The position numbers and the translations under genes were made by a program. From positions 25,990 to 56,580 of the forward strand of contig FR879520.1 in NCBI GenBank assembly GCA_000434475.1: 30,591 nucleotides of DNA. Direction: 5' to 3'. The notes below the pieces were generated by a model. The model was not told the DNA's origin, made no database searches, and worked only from the letters and a program-made list of their open reading frames with translations. Origin of the DNA: Dialister sp. CAG:486. GTDB lineage: Bacteria; Bacillota; Negativicutes; Veillonellales; Dialisteraceae. Of the stretch, positions 1-7,661 are shown piece by piece (the stretch's first letter is position 1; each line of letters starts with the position of its first letter).

Positions 1-544
1 TCTCGAGAGCACGCTGCGCACGACTTGCTACCTCTCCGCGGTTGGATTCATGGCGAGCTGCTTTCCCTTCTAAATCAAACATTTCCTGAGTCAGTGCGTT
101 GGTAGTAGCTGCCGTTGCCCTACCTTCCCGCTGGTCTTCTCTTGCCAATGCCTCATATGCATTTCTGTATCTTGCTTCGAGCGGGCTATGGTCCGGCAAC
201 TTGGAAGCCTCCCCCATTAAATTCCCCATCTGTTTAAGTCTTTCATTTCTGTTGCGGTCGTGTTTTGCGTTGGCCCTTGCAATAGCCGCCCGATTCTTCT
301 CCCCCACTTCTTTCGCCTGGGACTTCAGCCTTCTCCCATAAGCACCGCTTTCCATGCCTTTACTACCCGACTGCATCTTCTTCAGAGAACCACCGCGAAA
401 TGGCTGCCCGTTCAGTGCCCCGCCAGCGCCTCCGGCAATGCGGCCGTTTTTAATCAGTACATGCGCACCGTTGATGGTACGCCACTCGCCTTCCTCCGCA
501 TCGAAGGCCCGGATTCGATCCAGGTTGTTTTTTGTCTGGTCCAT
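1..544 (-). CDS. Phage structural-region protein, partial (3' end beyond window)
   Basis: This leftward frame starts with ATG at 544, preceded by a good AGGAGG ribosome site, and stays open to the window edge, so about 181 N-terminal residues are visible. Near residues 18-45 it has a motif reading WRTINGAHVLIKNGRIAGG. Similar W-x-T-I-x-G-x-H-V-x-I short segments occur as linkers in phage head-associated and polyvalent proteins, and the neighbouring portal has a comparable NGRFAPKG segment. The rest is strongly charged and probably helical or coiled coil, with many K, R, E and Q. It lies downstream of terminase and portal, so a head or late role is likely by position. The exact family is not recognised. 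Confidence 0.6.
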   Translation of the reverse strand, partial: MDQTKNNLDRIRAFDAEEGEWRTINGAHVLIKNGRIAGGAGGALNGQPFRGGSLKKMQSGSKGMESGAYGRRLKSQAKEVGEKNRAAIARANAKHDRNRNERLKQMGNLMGEASKLPDHSPLEARYRNAYEALAREDQREGRATAATTNALTQEMFDLEGKAARHESNRGEVASRAQRALE

Positions 545-631
545 ACTTATCCTCCTTTTATCACGCTACTTTTCGTTGCGTGACACATAATAGCTCTGCA
601 GTAGCTATAAATCCAGTTATATTTTGGCACT

Positions 632-660
632 AAAAAAGGCCGCGACTGCGGTCTTGCGAA
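632..660 (-). terminator. Probable weak terminator after the CPCC gene
   Basis: Read leftward, a GACCGC/GCGGCC stem with one mismatch and a 4-nt loop is followed by a run of six T residues. It lies just downstream of the zinc-ribbon gene stop at 677, so it may limit read-through from portal and CPCC into the next gene. A second small stem (CACGC/GCGTG) lies at about 563-583. Confidence 0.4.
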
Positions 661-676
661 ATTCTCTTTACTTTAA

Positions 677-874
677 TTACCAAACAGTGCGCCCTTCCTT
701 CCACTCCTTTTTTGCTTCATTTAAGGATAGGCGATTAGCACCACCAGATAAGTCTGGATTACTTTCTTGAGCTGGCTCTCTTTCCCACCCGCATATTTCA
801 CAGATAGAATAGGGGCGAGTTACGTACTCGTCATCGTTCCCGCAAACAGGACATTTACCTAAATTTGGCTCCAT
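677..874 (-). CDS. CPCC-type cysteine-rich zinc-ribbon protein, candidate immunity or partner of the portal-fused toxin domain
   Basis: A 65-residue protein with two cysteine pairs (CPVC at 8-11, CEIC at 25-28) followed by GWERE, then Q-x-x-NPDL-x-GGANR-x-SLNEAK. This matches the pattern of the cysteine-rich CPCC family, in which the second knuckle is followed by WE, Q, DPD and GGAN-x-SL. That family is often found beside polymorphic-toxin genes. The cysteines should bind one zinc ion. The start codon lies inside the last codons of the portal gene, so the two genes overlap by 20 bases and the ribosome site GGAGG is within portal coding sequence, which suggests coupled translation. An immunity role against the portal's C-terminal domain is my inference; the family itself has no firmly assigned biochemical function. 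Confidence 0.75.
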   Translation of the reverse strand: MEPNLGKCPVCGNDDEYVTRPYSICEICGWEREPAQESNPDLSGGANRLSLNEAKKEWKEGRTVW

Positions 875-2867
875 TTTTCTTTGCCTCCGCTCGTAGACCT
901 AAATAAAATTTATGCCCTTCATGTGGAGCGTAAAAGGTAAGTAGTCCACCATCGTTCCCAATAGCCAGCCAGTTTCTTCTCCTGTCATACCGGACTATAT
1001 TTCCCAATCCGTCCCTGTAGCCTTCTATCCTGTCCCCAATCGGTGACTCTAGCAGCTTGACTCCTTCACTCACGTACTGCTCCTCGGTCATACCTTTAAA
1101 TTCAGGTTCTACCTTTAAGTGCTTATTCACGTGAATGATATGGTCTCGCTTGTTTCCAAAGGCTTTAACCGATATGCTATTCGCTCCACTTGGTGATAGC
1201 TTAGCACGACGTCCGGTGTGTTTCAAGTCATTTAGAGCCTTCTTGCCACCGCCAGTTCCCTTCGGGGCGAAGCGACCGTTCGATGGATCGTGATTGTCCC
1301 CGTTCGCATCCAAGTCATCGCTGGCGGTATGGTAAAAAGGGAAGCTGTCGTGCGCCTCCTTTGGAGCCTGTGGCGGCTTTCCGGGTGCCTCGGGTGGTTT
1401 ATCGCCCACCTCCCCGCCGCGGCCTGCATGGGGCAAATCCGGGCCTCCAGCGCCGTCTTCCTCGCCGCCCATGCCAGGGAATCCTCCCATCTCGCCCTGC
1501 TGCTCGATTTCGTCCGACGCATTCATGATTTCCTCGTCGGTGATGTTCGTCCATGTACCGGTACGGCTGCTCTGCTGCTTCATTTCTCGAAGCGCAGTGC
1601 GCTGGCTAATGAGGCCGGCGTTGTATGCCGTGACAATGTTATCTGTGCCGCACTTGGCAAGATCGGCCCGCTCCTGATCCGATGGCTCGGATACGGGATC
1701 GAATTCAAAGTCTAGGTCATCCGGCACGGCACCGAAGACGGACATACACAGCACCGGCAGCAGCTTGTTCAGGATCGGGCGGAGCTTCGCTTCCTGCTCC
1801 TGCGCGATCATATCGTAGTAGTTGCGAAGGTCGCTTTCACCCGTGGCATTCATGCCCTCCGGCGATCGACCGAAGAGCTTTGTCGCCGGGATGCGGGCAG
1901 CCCCTGCAACGTCCATCATGAATTGCTTGTATGTGTCAGAGATGCCGCCGAATGTGTACTGGTGGCTCTGCATATCGTCCCCGGCATCGATGATCTGCAT
2001 GCCCATGTTAGACATGAGCCAATTCTGCGCCTGAATGGTGCGATAGAGCTCCGCCTTGGTCTGCTCGTCCGTAGCCGAGAGCATTTGCCCCATATCAGCC
2101 ATCTTCAACACACGCAGGCTTGCCATGAAGGTCAGCTGGGCGATGTTCCATGATACATTGTCGCGCTTTTTCAGCTCATCAAAGATGGACTCAATGACGG
2201 AAGCTCCCCACTGCTGCTCGGCCTGTGATTCCCAGTAGGGCAGGTCGTCCCCGGTAAAGCGCAGGAGACGGCTGTGGTGTACTTTGTACATGGCGCCATT
2301 GGTGTTATCAGTGATGGTGTAATAGTCCGGCAGTCCGAATTCCGGATCCGTGACATCTTCTACCAGCTCGATGGATGGGTCTACACTGTTCCACCGATCA
2401 AATACCATGAGCCCGCAGAAATCCCCAGGCACCATAAGGCGAAGGTCGAGCGGCTTGGACAGGTCATAGCCCTGCCCTTTGATGATCATGAGACCGATCG
2501 CCCCGCCGAAGAGGCGTCCCCATTGGAGTCCCTGCTTCAGTTTTTGGATCAGCTGCGTCTTGCGCAGTTCCAGATCGACCTTCTTCAGCAGATTCGGACT
2601 GACCTCTGTCGTGAGCGTGATCCAGTTCTTCAGCATGTCCGACGGAATGATATCGATGATCTGCCGGATGATCCAGTGCTCACGGTACAGGGCATTCAGC
2701 AGGCCGTAGTCGCGCGTGAGCCGGTTGAGAGAGTAGGTCGTCCCTTCCATGAGGTTAGGCGTCCCCGTCCCCAGACGCGCCAGCACATTGCTGAAGGCAT
2801 CCCGGGCGCTCGCTTTGATGGCCTGCGGCTTAACCGGTGTGATTCTTTTTCCCCGATGCTTACGCAT
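855..2867 (-). CDS. Phage portal protein (DUF1073 family) with C-terminal BECR-like RNase toxin domain
   Basis: A 670-residue protein. Residues 1 to about 440 match DUF1073-type portals, which form the dodecameric head vertex for DNA packaging and ejection. Typical portions are NALYREHWIIRQIIDIIP near the N-terminus and ATKLFGRSPEGMNATGESD in the middle. A Gly/Pro-rich linker (about 460-545) is followed by a segment with NGRFAPKG. Residues about 555-670 look like an added domain: HIIHVNKH at 576-583, SPIGDRIEGY, then GNIVRYDRRRNWLAIG and GGLLTFYAP. This G-x-h-x-R-Y-D...N-x-h-A-h...TFY pattern is typical of BECR-fold (barnase/EndoU/colicin/RelE) toxin RNases fused to phage head proteins. I chose ATG 2867 because AGGAGG stands 7 bases ahead; the upstream TTG is too close. 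The gene overlaps terL by 8 bases. Databases may label this family anti-CBASS Acb1-like; I see no support for that activity here. Confidence 0.88.
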   Translation of the reverse strand: MRKHRGKRITPVKPQAIKASARDAFSNVLARLGTGTPNLMEGTTYSLNRLTRDYGLLNALYREHWIIRQIIDIIPSDMLKNWITLTTEVSPNLLKKVDLELRKTQLIQKLKQGLQWGRLFGGAIGLMIIKGQGYDLSKPLDLRLMVPGDFCGLMVFDRWNSVDPSIELVEDVTDPEFGLPDYYTITDNTNGAMYKVHHSRLLRFTGDDLPYWESQAEQQWGASVIESIFDELKKRDNVSWNIAQLTFMASLRVLKMADMGQMLSATDEQTKAELYRTIQAQNWLMSNMGMQIIDAGDDMQSHQYTFGGISDTYKQFMMDVAGAARIPATKLFGRSPEGMNATGESDLRNYYDMIAQEQEAKLRPILNKLLPVLCMSVFGAVPDDLDFEFDPVSEPSDQERADLAKCGTDNIVTAYNAGLISQRTALREMKQQSSRTGTWTNITDEEIMNASDEIEQQGEMGGFPGMGGEEDGAGGPDLPHAGRGGEVGDKPPEAPGKPPQAPKEAHDSFPFYHTASDDLDANGDNHDPSNGRFAPKGTGGGKKALNDLKHTGRRAKLSPSGANSISVKAFGNKRDHIIHVNKHLKVEPEFKGMTEEQYVSEGVKLLESPIGDRIEGYRDGLGNIVRYDRRRNWLAIGNDGGLLTFYAPHEGHKFYLGLRAEAKKNGAKFR

Positions 2868-4182
2868 GAGCAAGCCTCCTTGAACGAATAATAGTGTTTA
2901 CGAAATACCTTAATGCATCCGGCGCGTGATCCCTGACCTTCAACGGCCGTTCCTTGCCGCTCTGCTGGATGGCTTTATCGTCCCAGCAGTAGGATGTCAT
3001 TTCTTGGATGGTCATGGGGCAATCCGGCCGATAGAAACGGATCTTCCTGCGTGTCAATAGCTTATTGACGGAGCGGATGCCTTCGAGCACGCTGTTATCT
3101 GCGTTGATGGTATCGACAGTCGCCTTTGAACGAAGGCCGCGGTTCCGCATCTCGATTTTGAAGGATTCGGCCGACGGATCGACAATGACAGCAGAAGGAG
3201 GGTAATCAATATCCCCCACGAAAGCCATGAGGTCATCGCCGTACTGACTGTTGTCTTTCTCATACTTTCCATCCTCCCTGCTGTTCCAGTAGTACTCGCG
3301 AAGCACGTAGGATGTGTCCCCGTCGTCCCAGATGTCTAGGAACACCATCGGATTTACCGTGCCATAGTCAATCGCGATATACCTGCGGAAACGGCGACGG
3401 TTCAAATAGATCCAGTCCCGCTTCTCCTTGTCAATATAGAGCTCATCACTCCATGCGTCCTTGTAGATCGCCCCCTGGGCCATCACCCACAGGCCAAGGA
3501 TGAAGCGCTCGTAGAACACTCCGCCCTTGCCATACTGCGTCTCGTAACGATGCCGCACGGCAGGCGTGAGCGATGGGTTATCCTCCATTGTGAAATGCAG
3601 GTGAAGCATCCGCTTCTCTTCCTGCTTCTCGATCCAGTTCTTCAGAAACCAATGCATCGGGCTCTCCGGGTTGCAGTTGAACCATATCTTAGCCCCGGGG
3701 ATGCTGCAGCGACCGGTCGCTTGATTGACGAAGGACTCCGGCATCAGCGCGACCTCGTCGCAGTAGACGCCCGCAAGCGTCATGCCCTGAATCAGATCCT
3801 GCGAAGATTCATCGCGGCCGCCGAAGATGTAGAAATAGTTCACGCGCTTCCCGTCATCTAAAATGATCGTATTGCTGGAGTGTGATTCACTGATTGTGTA
3901 GTGCCGCGCCTGCAGTACAGGCTTCAGCCAGTTCCATACGTTGCGGCGGAATGCACCGACAGTCTTGCCGCACATGGCAAAATTCTGCCGGTCATAGGTG
4001 GCCATGGCCCACAGTATATAGCTAATAGCCATGGCGACCGTCTTGCCCGCACGGATCGATCCGTCGGCTATGATGCCGTTGTATTCGCTATAGGGTGACT
4101 CCTTGCACCACCAGGTGAAAGCCTTCAGCTGCTTCAAGGAGAATTTCTCGAACCGGATCACCGGCTGTATGATCGTCCTCAT
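2860..4182 (-). CDS. terL: Phage terminase large subunit (PBSX XtmB-like)
   Basis: A 440-residue packaging motor ATPase and nuclease. Near residue 40 it has the Walker A loop GSIRAGKT, then LAGVYCDEV as Walker B with the catalytic acid, and NCNPE as the coupling motif. The C-terminal nuclease half shows IAIDYGT and VIVDPSAES, which carry the metal-binding aspartates, and ends with RDHAPDALRY, a usual terminase closing motif. Length fits the PBSX/SPP1 group (about 420-450). ATG 4182 overlaps the terS stop in an ATGA arrangement, which favours it over the upstream GTG at 4191. It works with the small subunit and the portal encoded beside it. Confidence 0.95.
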   Translation of the reverse strand: MRTIIQPVIRFEKFSLKQLKAFTWWCKESPYSEYNGIIADGSIRAGKTVAMAISYILWAMATYDRQNFAMCGKTVGAFRRNVWNWLKPVLQARHYTISESHSSNTIILDDGKRVNYFYIFGGRDESSQDLIQGMTLAGVYCDEVALMPESFVNQATGRCSIPGAKIWFNCNPESPMHWFLKNWIEKQEEKRMLHLHFTMEDNPSLTPAVRHRYETQYGKGGVFYERFILGLWVMAQGAIYKDAWSDELYIDKEKRDWIYLNRRRFRRYIAIDYGTVNPMVFLDIWDDGDTSYVLREYYWNSREDGKYEKDNSQYGDDLMAFVGDIDYPPSAVIVDPSAESFKIEMRNRGLRSKATVDTINADNSVLEGIRSVNKLLTRRKIRFYRPDCPMTIQEMTSYCWDDKAIQQSGKERPLKVRDHAPDALRYFVNTIIRSRRLAHA

Positions 4183-4688
4183 TGCTTCCACACTTTCTTC
4201 GCTGCCGTTTCCAGTGCCGCAGAAAGTCCGTCATCCGCGTACTCAGTACTGCTCTCCTCCTGCGCCTTCTTCTTGTTTTGGATAGACACATCCGACAAGC
4301 GAGCTCGGCGCTCGATGTTCGTCCCCTGAATCAAAAATTGGATCAATTCTTTCGCGTTCAGCTTCTCTGGCTTCAGTTTCTGTAAAGCAGCAACGCCCTT
4401 GGTCTGCAGTAGAACGCCAATGACCGCCTGTTTACGGTTCATCTTGCGAATCTCGTCGATAGTCGCTAGATAGTCCTCGCGAACCAGAGCATTATCATAC
4501 TCCCGGGCTCGCTCGCTCCAATGCCATCGGACGCTCCATCTATAGATCAGCGCTTCCGACTTCCCGACGGCCTTCGCGGTCTTCTTCTGGCTGCGTTTCG
4601 GATTCTTATAGTAGTCAGTGAACGCCTCGTAGGCTTCTTCACTTTCCCCGGGCTGACGCTCCCACGCCAATTCAGTTTTCTTTCGCAT
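4179..4688 (-). CDS. terS: Phage terminase small subunit
   Basis: A 169-residue protein directly upstream of terL and overlapping it by four bases. The N-terminal part contains WERQPGESEEAYEAFTDYY followed by a helix-turn-helix (KTAKAVGKSEALIYRWSVRW), the DNA-recognition arrangement used by small terminase subunits to bind the packaging site. The middle is helical (REYDNALVREDYLATIDEIR) and would form the oligomerisation core. The C-terminus is acidic. It should recognise the pac or cos site and hand DNA to TerL. A GGAGG ribosome site stands about 10 bases ahead of ATG 4688. Confidence 0.88.
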   Translation of the reverse strand: MRKKTELAWERQPGESEEAYEAFTDYYKNPKRSQKKTAKAVGKSEALIYRWSVRWHWSERAREYDNALVREDYLATIDEIRKMNRKQAVIGVLLQTKGVAALQKLKPEKLNAKELIQFLIQGTNIERRARLSDVSIQNKKKAQEESSTEYADDGLSAALETAAKKVWKQ

Positions 4689-4706
4689 CCCCGGGGCACC
4701 TCCTCA

Positions 4707-6026
4707 CTATAAGACCGCTCCGGCCTGTTCTAATGCTTCCTCTAAGCTCATACGCCGGCCATCTCTTTCCACATACACGTCGGACTGTGCCACTCCATCT
4801 TCTTTGAGGTATCGCCGAATAATTACGTCGCAATATTTCGGATCCAGCTCCATTAGGCGATCCATGCGATTCATCTGCTCGCAGGCGATAAGCGTTGTTC
4901 CGCTGCCACCGAAGGAGTCGAGTACGATATCCCCCGCCTTTGTGCTGTTCTGAATTTCGTAGGCAAAGAGCGGCACCGGCTTCATGGTCGGATGATCCGC
5001 ACTCCGGCTCGGCTTGTCCATGTCGATCACGGTCGTCTGGGAGCGATCGCTATACCAATTATGGCTAGCTCCGGCCTTCCACCCATAGAGGCATGGCTCA
5101 TGCTTCCACTGGTAGTCCTGGCGGCCAAGCACCATGGTGTTCTTGTTCCAGATAAGACATTCGCGAACCTTCCATCCGATATCATCGCACGCGCCCCTGA
5201 AATTGAACCCCTCGCTATCAGCATGCCAGATATAGAAGGCAGCCCCCTGCTTCATGACCGCGTCCGCAGCAGAGAATGCATCAACGAGAAACTGTCTAAA
5301 GTCTCCGTCAGCCATTTTGTCATTCTGGATGGTTAACGCATCCTTTGTTTTACCGACGTAAGCTACATTGTACGGCGGATCCGTCAGGTAGAGGTCGGCC
5401 TGGTCCCCGCCCATTAACGTCTCAACCTCGCTTGCATTGGTAGAGTCTCCGCACAGAAGGCGATGTCCTCCAAGGAACCACAGGTCTCCTCGTTTCGTGA
5501 ACACAGGCCCTTCACTTTCAGGGACGTCGCTGTCCGTCGTATCGTCCGCTGTTGCTCCCTCCTCCAGGAGCTCAGCCAGAGCCGCCTCGTCATAGCCAGT
5601 TAGATCCATGTCGAAATCGTCAGCCATGTCTTGCATCTCTTTCAGCATGGCGGTCAGCTTGTCCTCGTCCATGTTCGCCAGCTCGGCGATGCGGTTATCT
5701 GCTAAGAGGTCAGCGTGTTCTTCTTCCTCGCTCGCATAGTCCTGATATTCAACCGGCGCATATTTGAGACCAGCGCGCATGGCAGCCATCCGTCGCCCAT
5801 GGCCCTTTGTAATAAGGCCGCTCCGCTTGGATACGGTGATCGGTGCTCTCCAGCCCGTGCTCTTGATGATTTTTGCGAGAAGCTCTATCTGCCCATCGCT
5901 GTGCTGGTTGGGGTTTCCAGGATTGGGCTTCAAGGCAGATACTGCTACCAGCTCATCGTATCGACAAAAAACAGCCGCACCATCCGGCGCGACCGTTCTC
6001 GGTTCCGCATTAGTTTTGTAATCCAT
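4707..6026 (-). CDS. ParB-like domain fused to DNA N6-adenine/N4-cytosine methyltransferase
   Basis: A 439-residue protein. Residues about 25-130 form a ParB/sulfiredoxin-like domain (ALKPNPGNPNQHSDGQ, ITKGHGRRMAAMRAG). After an acidic linker comes the methyltransferase: LYLTDPPYNV is catalytic motif IV (DPPY) and VLDSFGGSGTTLIACEQM is the S-adenosylmethionine motif I. DPPY before FGGSG gives the beta-class order. The target sequence cannot be read from the protein. The start is ATG 6026, which has GGGAG six bases upstream; the longer frame from 6050 has no ribosome site and runs over a terminator. Such ParB-methyltransferases often sit just before terS in Firmicutes phages and protect phage DNA from restriction or mark it for packaging; the second role is speculative. 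Confidence 0.92.
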   Translation of the reverse strand: MDYKTNAEPRTVAPDGAAVFCRYDELVAVSALKPNPGNPNQHSDGQIELLAKIIKSTGWRAPITVSKRSGLITKGHGRRMAAMRAGLKYAPVEYQDYASEEEEHADLLADNRIAELANMDEDKLTAMLKEMQDMADDFDMDLTGYDEAALAELLEEGATADDTTDSDVPESEGPVFTKRGDLWFLGGHRLLCGDSTNASEVETLMGGDQADLYLTDPPYNVAYVGKTKDALTIQNDKMADGDFRQFLVDAFSAADAVMKQGAAFYIWHADSEGFNFRGACDDIGWKVRECLIWNKNTMVLGRQDYQWKHEPCLYGWKAGASHNWYSDRSQTTVIDMDKPSRSADHPTMKPVPLFAYEIQNSTKAGDIVLDSFGGSGTTLIACEQMNRMDRLMELDPKYCDVIIRRYLKEDGVAQSDVYVERDGRRMSLEEALEQAGAVL

Positions 6027-6050
6027 CGTGATCTCCCTATAAAAAAGCAC

Positions 6051-6083
6051 GAAAAAAGGATCGGCTCATCCATTCCGATCCTT
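6051..6083 (-). terminator. Rho-independent terminator between early and late regions
   Basis: Read leftward, AAGGATCGG at 6083-6075 pairs with CCGATCCTT at 6064-6056 across a 10-nt loop, followed by six T residues. It lies between the regulator-like gene ending at 6171 and the methyltransferase start at 6026. Leftward early transcription would stop here unless antiterminated, so it marks the early/late boundary. Confidence 0.8.
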
Positions 6084-6122
6084 CTTCCGGCACAACTCAA
6101 AGAGATGTAATAAGGAGGAAAA

Positions 6123-6150
6123 CTATAGTGAGATCGACAGCTCTCTATAG
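6123..6150. promoter_or_regulatory. 28-bp inverted repeat, candidate binding site for late-gene control
   Basis: On the + strand CTATAGTGAG (6123-6132) and CTCTCTATAG (6141-6150) form 10-bp arms with one mismatch and an 8-bp spacer. It lies between the stop of the 6171-6587 gene, which resembles phage late activators, and the terminator before the late operon. That is the usual place for a late activator site. No convincing promoter boxes are visible beside it, which would fit an activated promoter. Confidence 0.45.
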
Positions 6151-6170
6151 CTTTCGCTGAATATATCATA

Positions 6171-6587
6171 TCACAAATATTTTTCTGCCTCAAGCACTTT
6201 TTTATATTTGGATTTGAGTTTGTACACGTTATTCACACTAGTATCATTCCACCGACTGACGTTCTGCGCGCTTTCTCCCTCTACGACATACTGCCATATG
6301 ATTTTGAAATCACGCGGATCCTTGAACTCTCGGCGAAGCCGTGCGAGCAGCACATTCCGGGCTAGCATGTAGTCCTTCCGAAGGGATGCGGCGCGCTGCC
6401 TTGCACGTTCGATGTCATCTAAGAGCTTATAGGTCTTATCTCCATCCCCTCCTCCGGAGGGCATGCCGGACATGGGCGGGCTCTTGATGTTGCCGGTCGC
6501 TTCCAGAGCGAGCAGCTGCTGATAACGCTCCAGAGCCAGCTCCCACGCTTCCCGTTTCTCTCGCATTAGCTGCCCGATGTCCTTCAT
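6171..6587 (-). CDS. Phage late-transcription regulator-like helix-turn-helix protein (ArpU/RinA-like)
   Basis: A 138-residue protein. The N-terminal half is helical and charged (MREKREAWELALERYQQLL). After a Gly/Pro/Ser-rich break it has KLLDDIERARQRAASLRKDY. The C-terminal part, VVEGESAQNVSRWNDTSVNN followed by VYKLKSKYKKVL, has the look of the sigma-like helix-turn-helix in phage late activators and DUF1492-type proteins. It is the last gene of the early operon, just before the terminator and the terminase module, a position shared by ArpU, RinA and similar regulators. A GGAGA ribosome site precedes ATG 6587. The assignment rests on context and fold impression. Confidence 0.55.
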   Translation of the reverse strand: MKDIGQLMREKREAWELALERYQQLLALEATGNIKSPPMSGMPSGGGDGDKTYKLLDDIERARQRAASLRKDYMLARNVLLARLRREFKDPRDFKIIWQYVVEGESAQNVSRWNDTSVNNVYKLKSKYKKVLEAEKYL

Positions 6588-6637
6588 GATATCTCCTTAC
6601 TGTGAATAACTTGTGAATAGACGTGTTTTACTTGCCG

Positions 6638-6919
6638 CTAATGCGTATCGCACCGCAGTTTGACGATTTGGCTCATCTCGAGGCATACGTTCCTGCACTG
6701 TCCTTGTCCCAGCCCCACCTCGATATAGTTGTACATGTCATCTACTACCTGGGAGAGCGCTTCCTTGTCATGCGGCAGCGCCGTCAGCTTGATCGGCTTC
6801 ACGCGATCCGAATCCGACAGATCCGCAATCACGTAGTAGTCCCCTTCCAGATCCTGCCCCACGCTGATTTCCTTCGGATCCGTGATGATGGATCCTGTTT
6901 CTGTTTTGATTACGATCAT
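6638..6919 (-). CDS. Hypothetical phage protein
   Basis: A 93-residue protein of no recognised family. It begins MIVIKTETGS and has a mixed alpha/beta pattern with an acidic central part (DLEGDYYVIADLSDSD). Three cysteines near the C-terminus (two in QCRNVCLE, one in LRCDTH) could bind metal. The chosen start, ATG 6919, overlaps the stop of the upstream nuclease gene in an ATGA arrangement, indicating translational coupling. The longer frame from 6952 has no ribosome site. It sits in the recombination and replication operon. Confidence 0.7.
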   Translation of the reverse strand: MIVIKTETGSIITDPKEISVGQDLEGDYYVIADLSDSDRVKPIKLTALPHDKEALSQVVDDMYNYIEVGLGQGQCRNVCLEMSQIVKLRCDTH

Positions 6920-7317
6920 TTCTCTTTCACCTTTCTTATTTCTTCCCGACATTTCGTAGCCGCGAGGTCCTGCAGTACGAGCTCCGACTCTCTATCTTTA
7001 TAGAGCTTCAGGAAATCACAAGCACGCATTGTGACAAGCCACTCGCAGTTGCTGCGCTTATGTGCCACGATCGGCACCTCATCCTTCATCGCCTTCCGGG
7101 CATCGCGGATGCTCTGATCCATGGCGTCTTGGATGTTCAGATGCTCGACAAACTTGACCTCCTGATGGATTCCGCGTATACCGATGCAGTCCGCAGCCCC
7201 AGCCTCATTATTGCCGCAAAACTGCGCCGTGCGGCGGACGGTATACCCGAATCCTCCGCAGAAACGGCACCATGCGAGCTCGCCTCGTTTCCCCTTTGCC
7301 TTACTGTTGATTGCCAT
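6916..7317 (-). CDS. Phage PD-(D/E)xK nuclease, Holliday-junction-resolvase-like
   Basis: A 133-residue protein. The start is GKRGELAWCRFCGGFGYTVR, in which the Glu of KGKRGE fits the first acid of Hjc-type nucleases. GAADCIGI supplies the catalytic Asp and HQEVKFVE is the E-x-K motif. IVAHKRS is the following basic strand. Together this is the PD-(D/E)xK layout of archaeal-type Hjc and related phage resolvases. It would resolve branched DNA made by RecT-driven recombination or replication before packaging. ATG 7317 follows GGAGG closely; the frame to 7410 overlaps another gene and is unlikely to be used. Confidence 0.8.
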   Translation of the reverse strand: MAINSKAKGKRGELAWCRFCGGFGYTVRRTAQFCGNNEAGAADCIGIRGIHQEVKFVEHLNIQDAMDQSIRDARKAMKDEVPIVAHKRSNCEWLVTMRACDFLKLYKDRESELVLQDLAATKCREEIRKVKEK

Positions 7318-7549
7318 GCTCTTTCCTCCATTTTCCCCACTTACGGCGATTCCACCACATAGTCGTACGCACCAGCTTGCGCCAACGGCAGTTGCGCCTC
7401 CCAAGCCCATTGGGAGATATCCCCCAGGACTCCTCGCGCGTCTTTCTCGCCCTCATGATCCTTGGCCATTCTTTCAGGAAGCACTTGCAGCGCCGCATCT
7501 CCCACATATACCGGATTTCTTCCAGCTCTCTCAGTTCATTCTTCGTCAT
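7301..7549 (-). CDS. Small Trp/Arg-rich phage protein of unknown function
   Basis: An 82-residue basic protein beginning MTKNELRELEEIRYMWEMRR and ending with a run rich in W and R (WRKLVRTTMWWNRRKWGKW). Start ATG 7549 has GGAGA eight bases ahead. It overlaps both neighbours: 14 bases with the small membrane protein upstream and 17 bases with the nuclease downstream, so it is embedded in a tightly packed operon. The composition suggests nucleic-acid or membrane binding, but no family is recognised. Confidence 0.55.
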   Translation of the reverse strand: MTKNELRELEEIRYMWEMRRCKCFLKEWPRIMRARKTREESWGISPNGLGRRNCRWRKLVRTTMWWNRRKWGKWRKEHGNQQ

Positions 7550-7661
7550 AACGATCTCCTCTCTTTCTGACGTACCAGAGCGCATACATCAGCAAGCCGA
7601 CACTCGCTCCGATCACTCCGCCGAGTATCATGCACCCGGCTCCAAACAATACCATGTCCAT
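7536..7661 (-). CDS. Small single-pass membrane protein
   Basis: A 41-residue protein starting at ATG 7661, with GGAGGA about ten bases ahead. It is mostly one hydrophobic, glycine-rich segment (GCMILGGVIGASVGLLMYAL) followed by a basic tail (WYVRKRGDRYDEE), which predicts one membrane helix with the C-terminus inside. It overlaps the next gene by 14 bases. Small phage proteins of this kind are common in early operons and may act in exclusion or as membrane effectors, but its role is unknown. Confidence 0.55.
   Translation of the reverse strand: MDMVLFGAGCMILGGVIGASVGLLMYALWYVRKRGDRYDEE

Noticed and set aside
855..2867. Anti-CBASS (Acb1) activity for the portal protein
   Set aside because: Databases attach this label to the DUF1073 family, but the sequence has portal features and I see no 2H-phosphoesterase motif pair (H-x-T/S twice).
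6027..6050. Upstream start of the ParB-methyltransferase
   Set aside because: No ribosome site; the proper GGGAG site serves ATG 6026, and the upstream part overlaps the terminator tail.
6600..6625. DnaA-box-like TTATTCACA near 6601-6615 as an origin
   Set aside because: A single box with one degenerate neighbour, without an AT-rich unwinding region or iterons.
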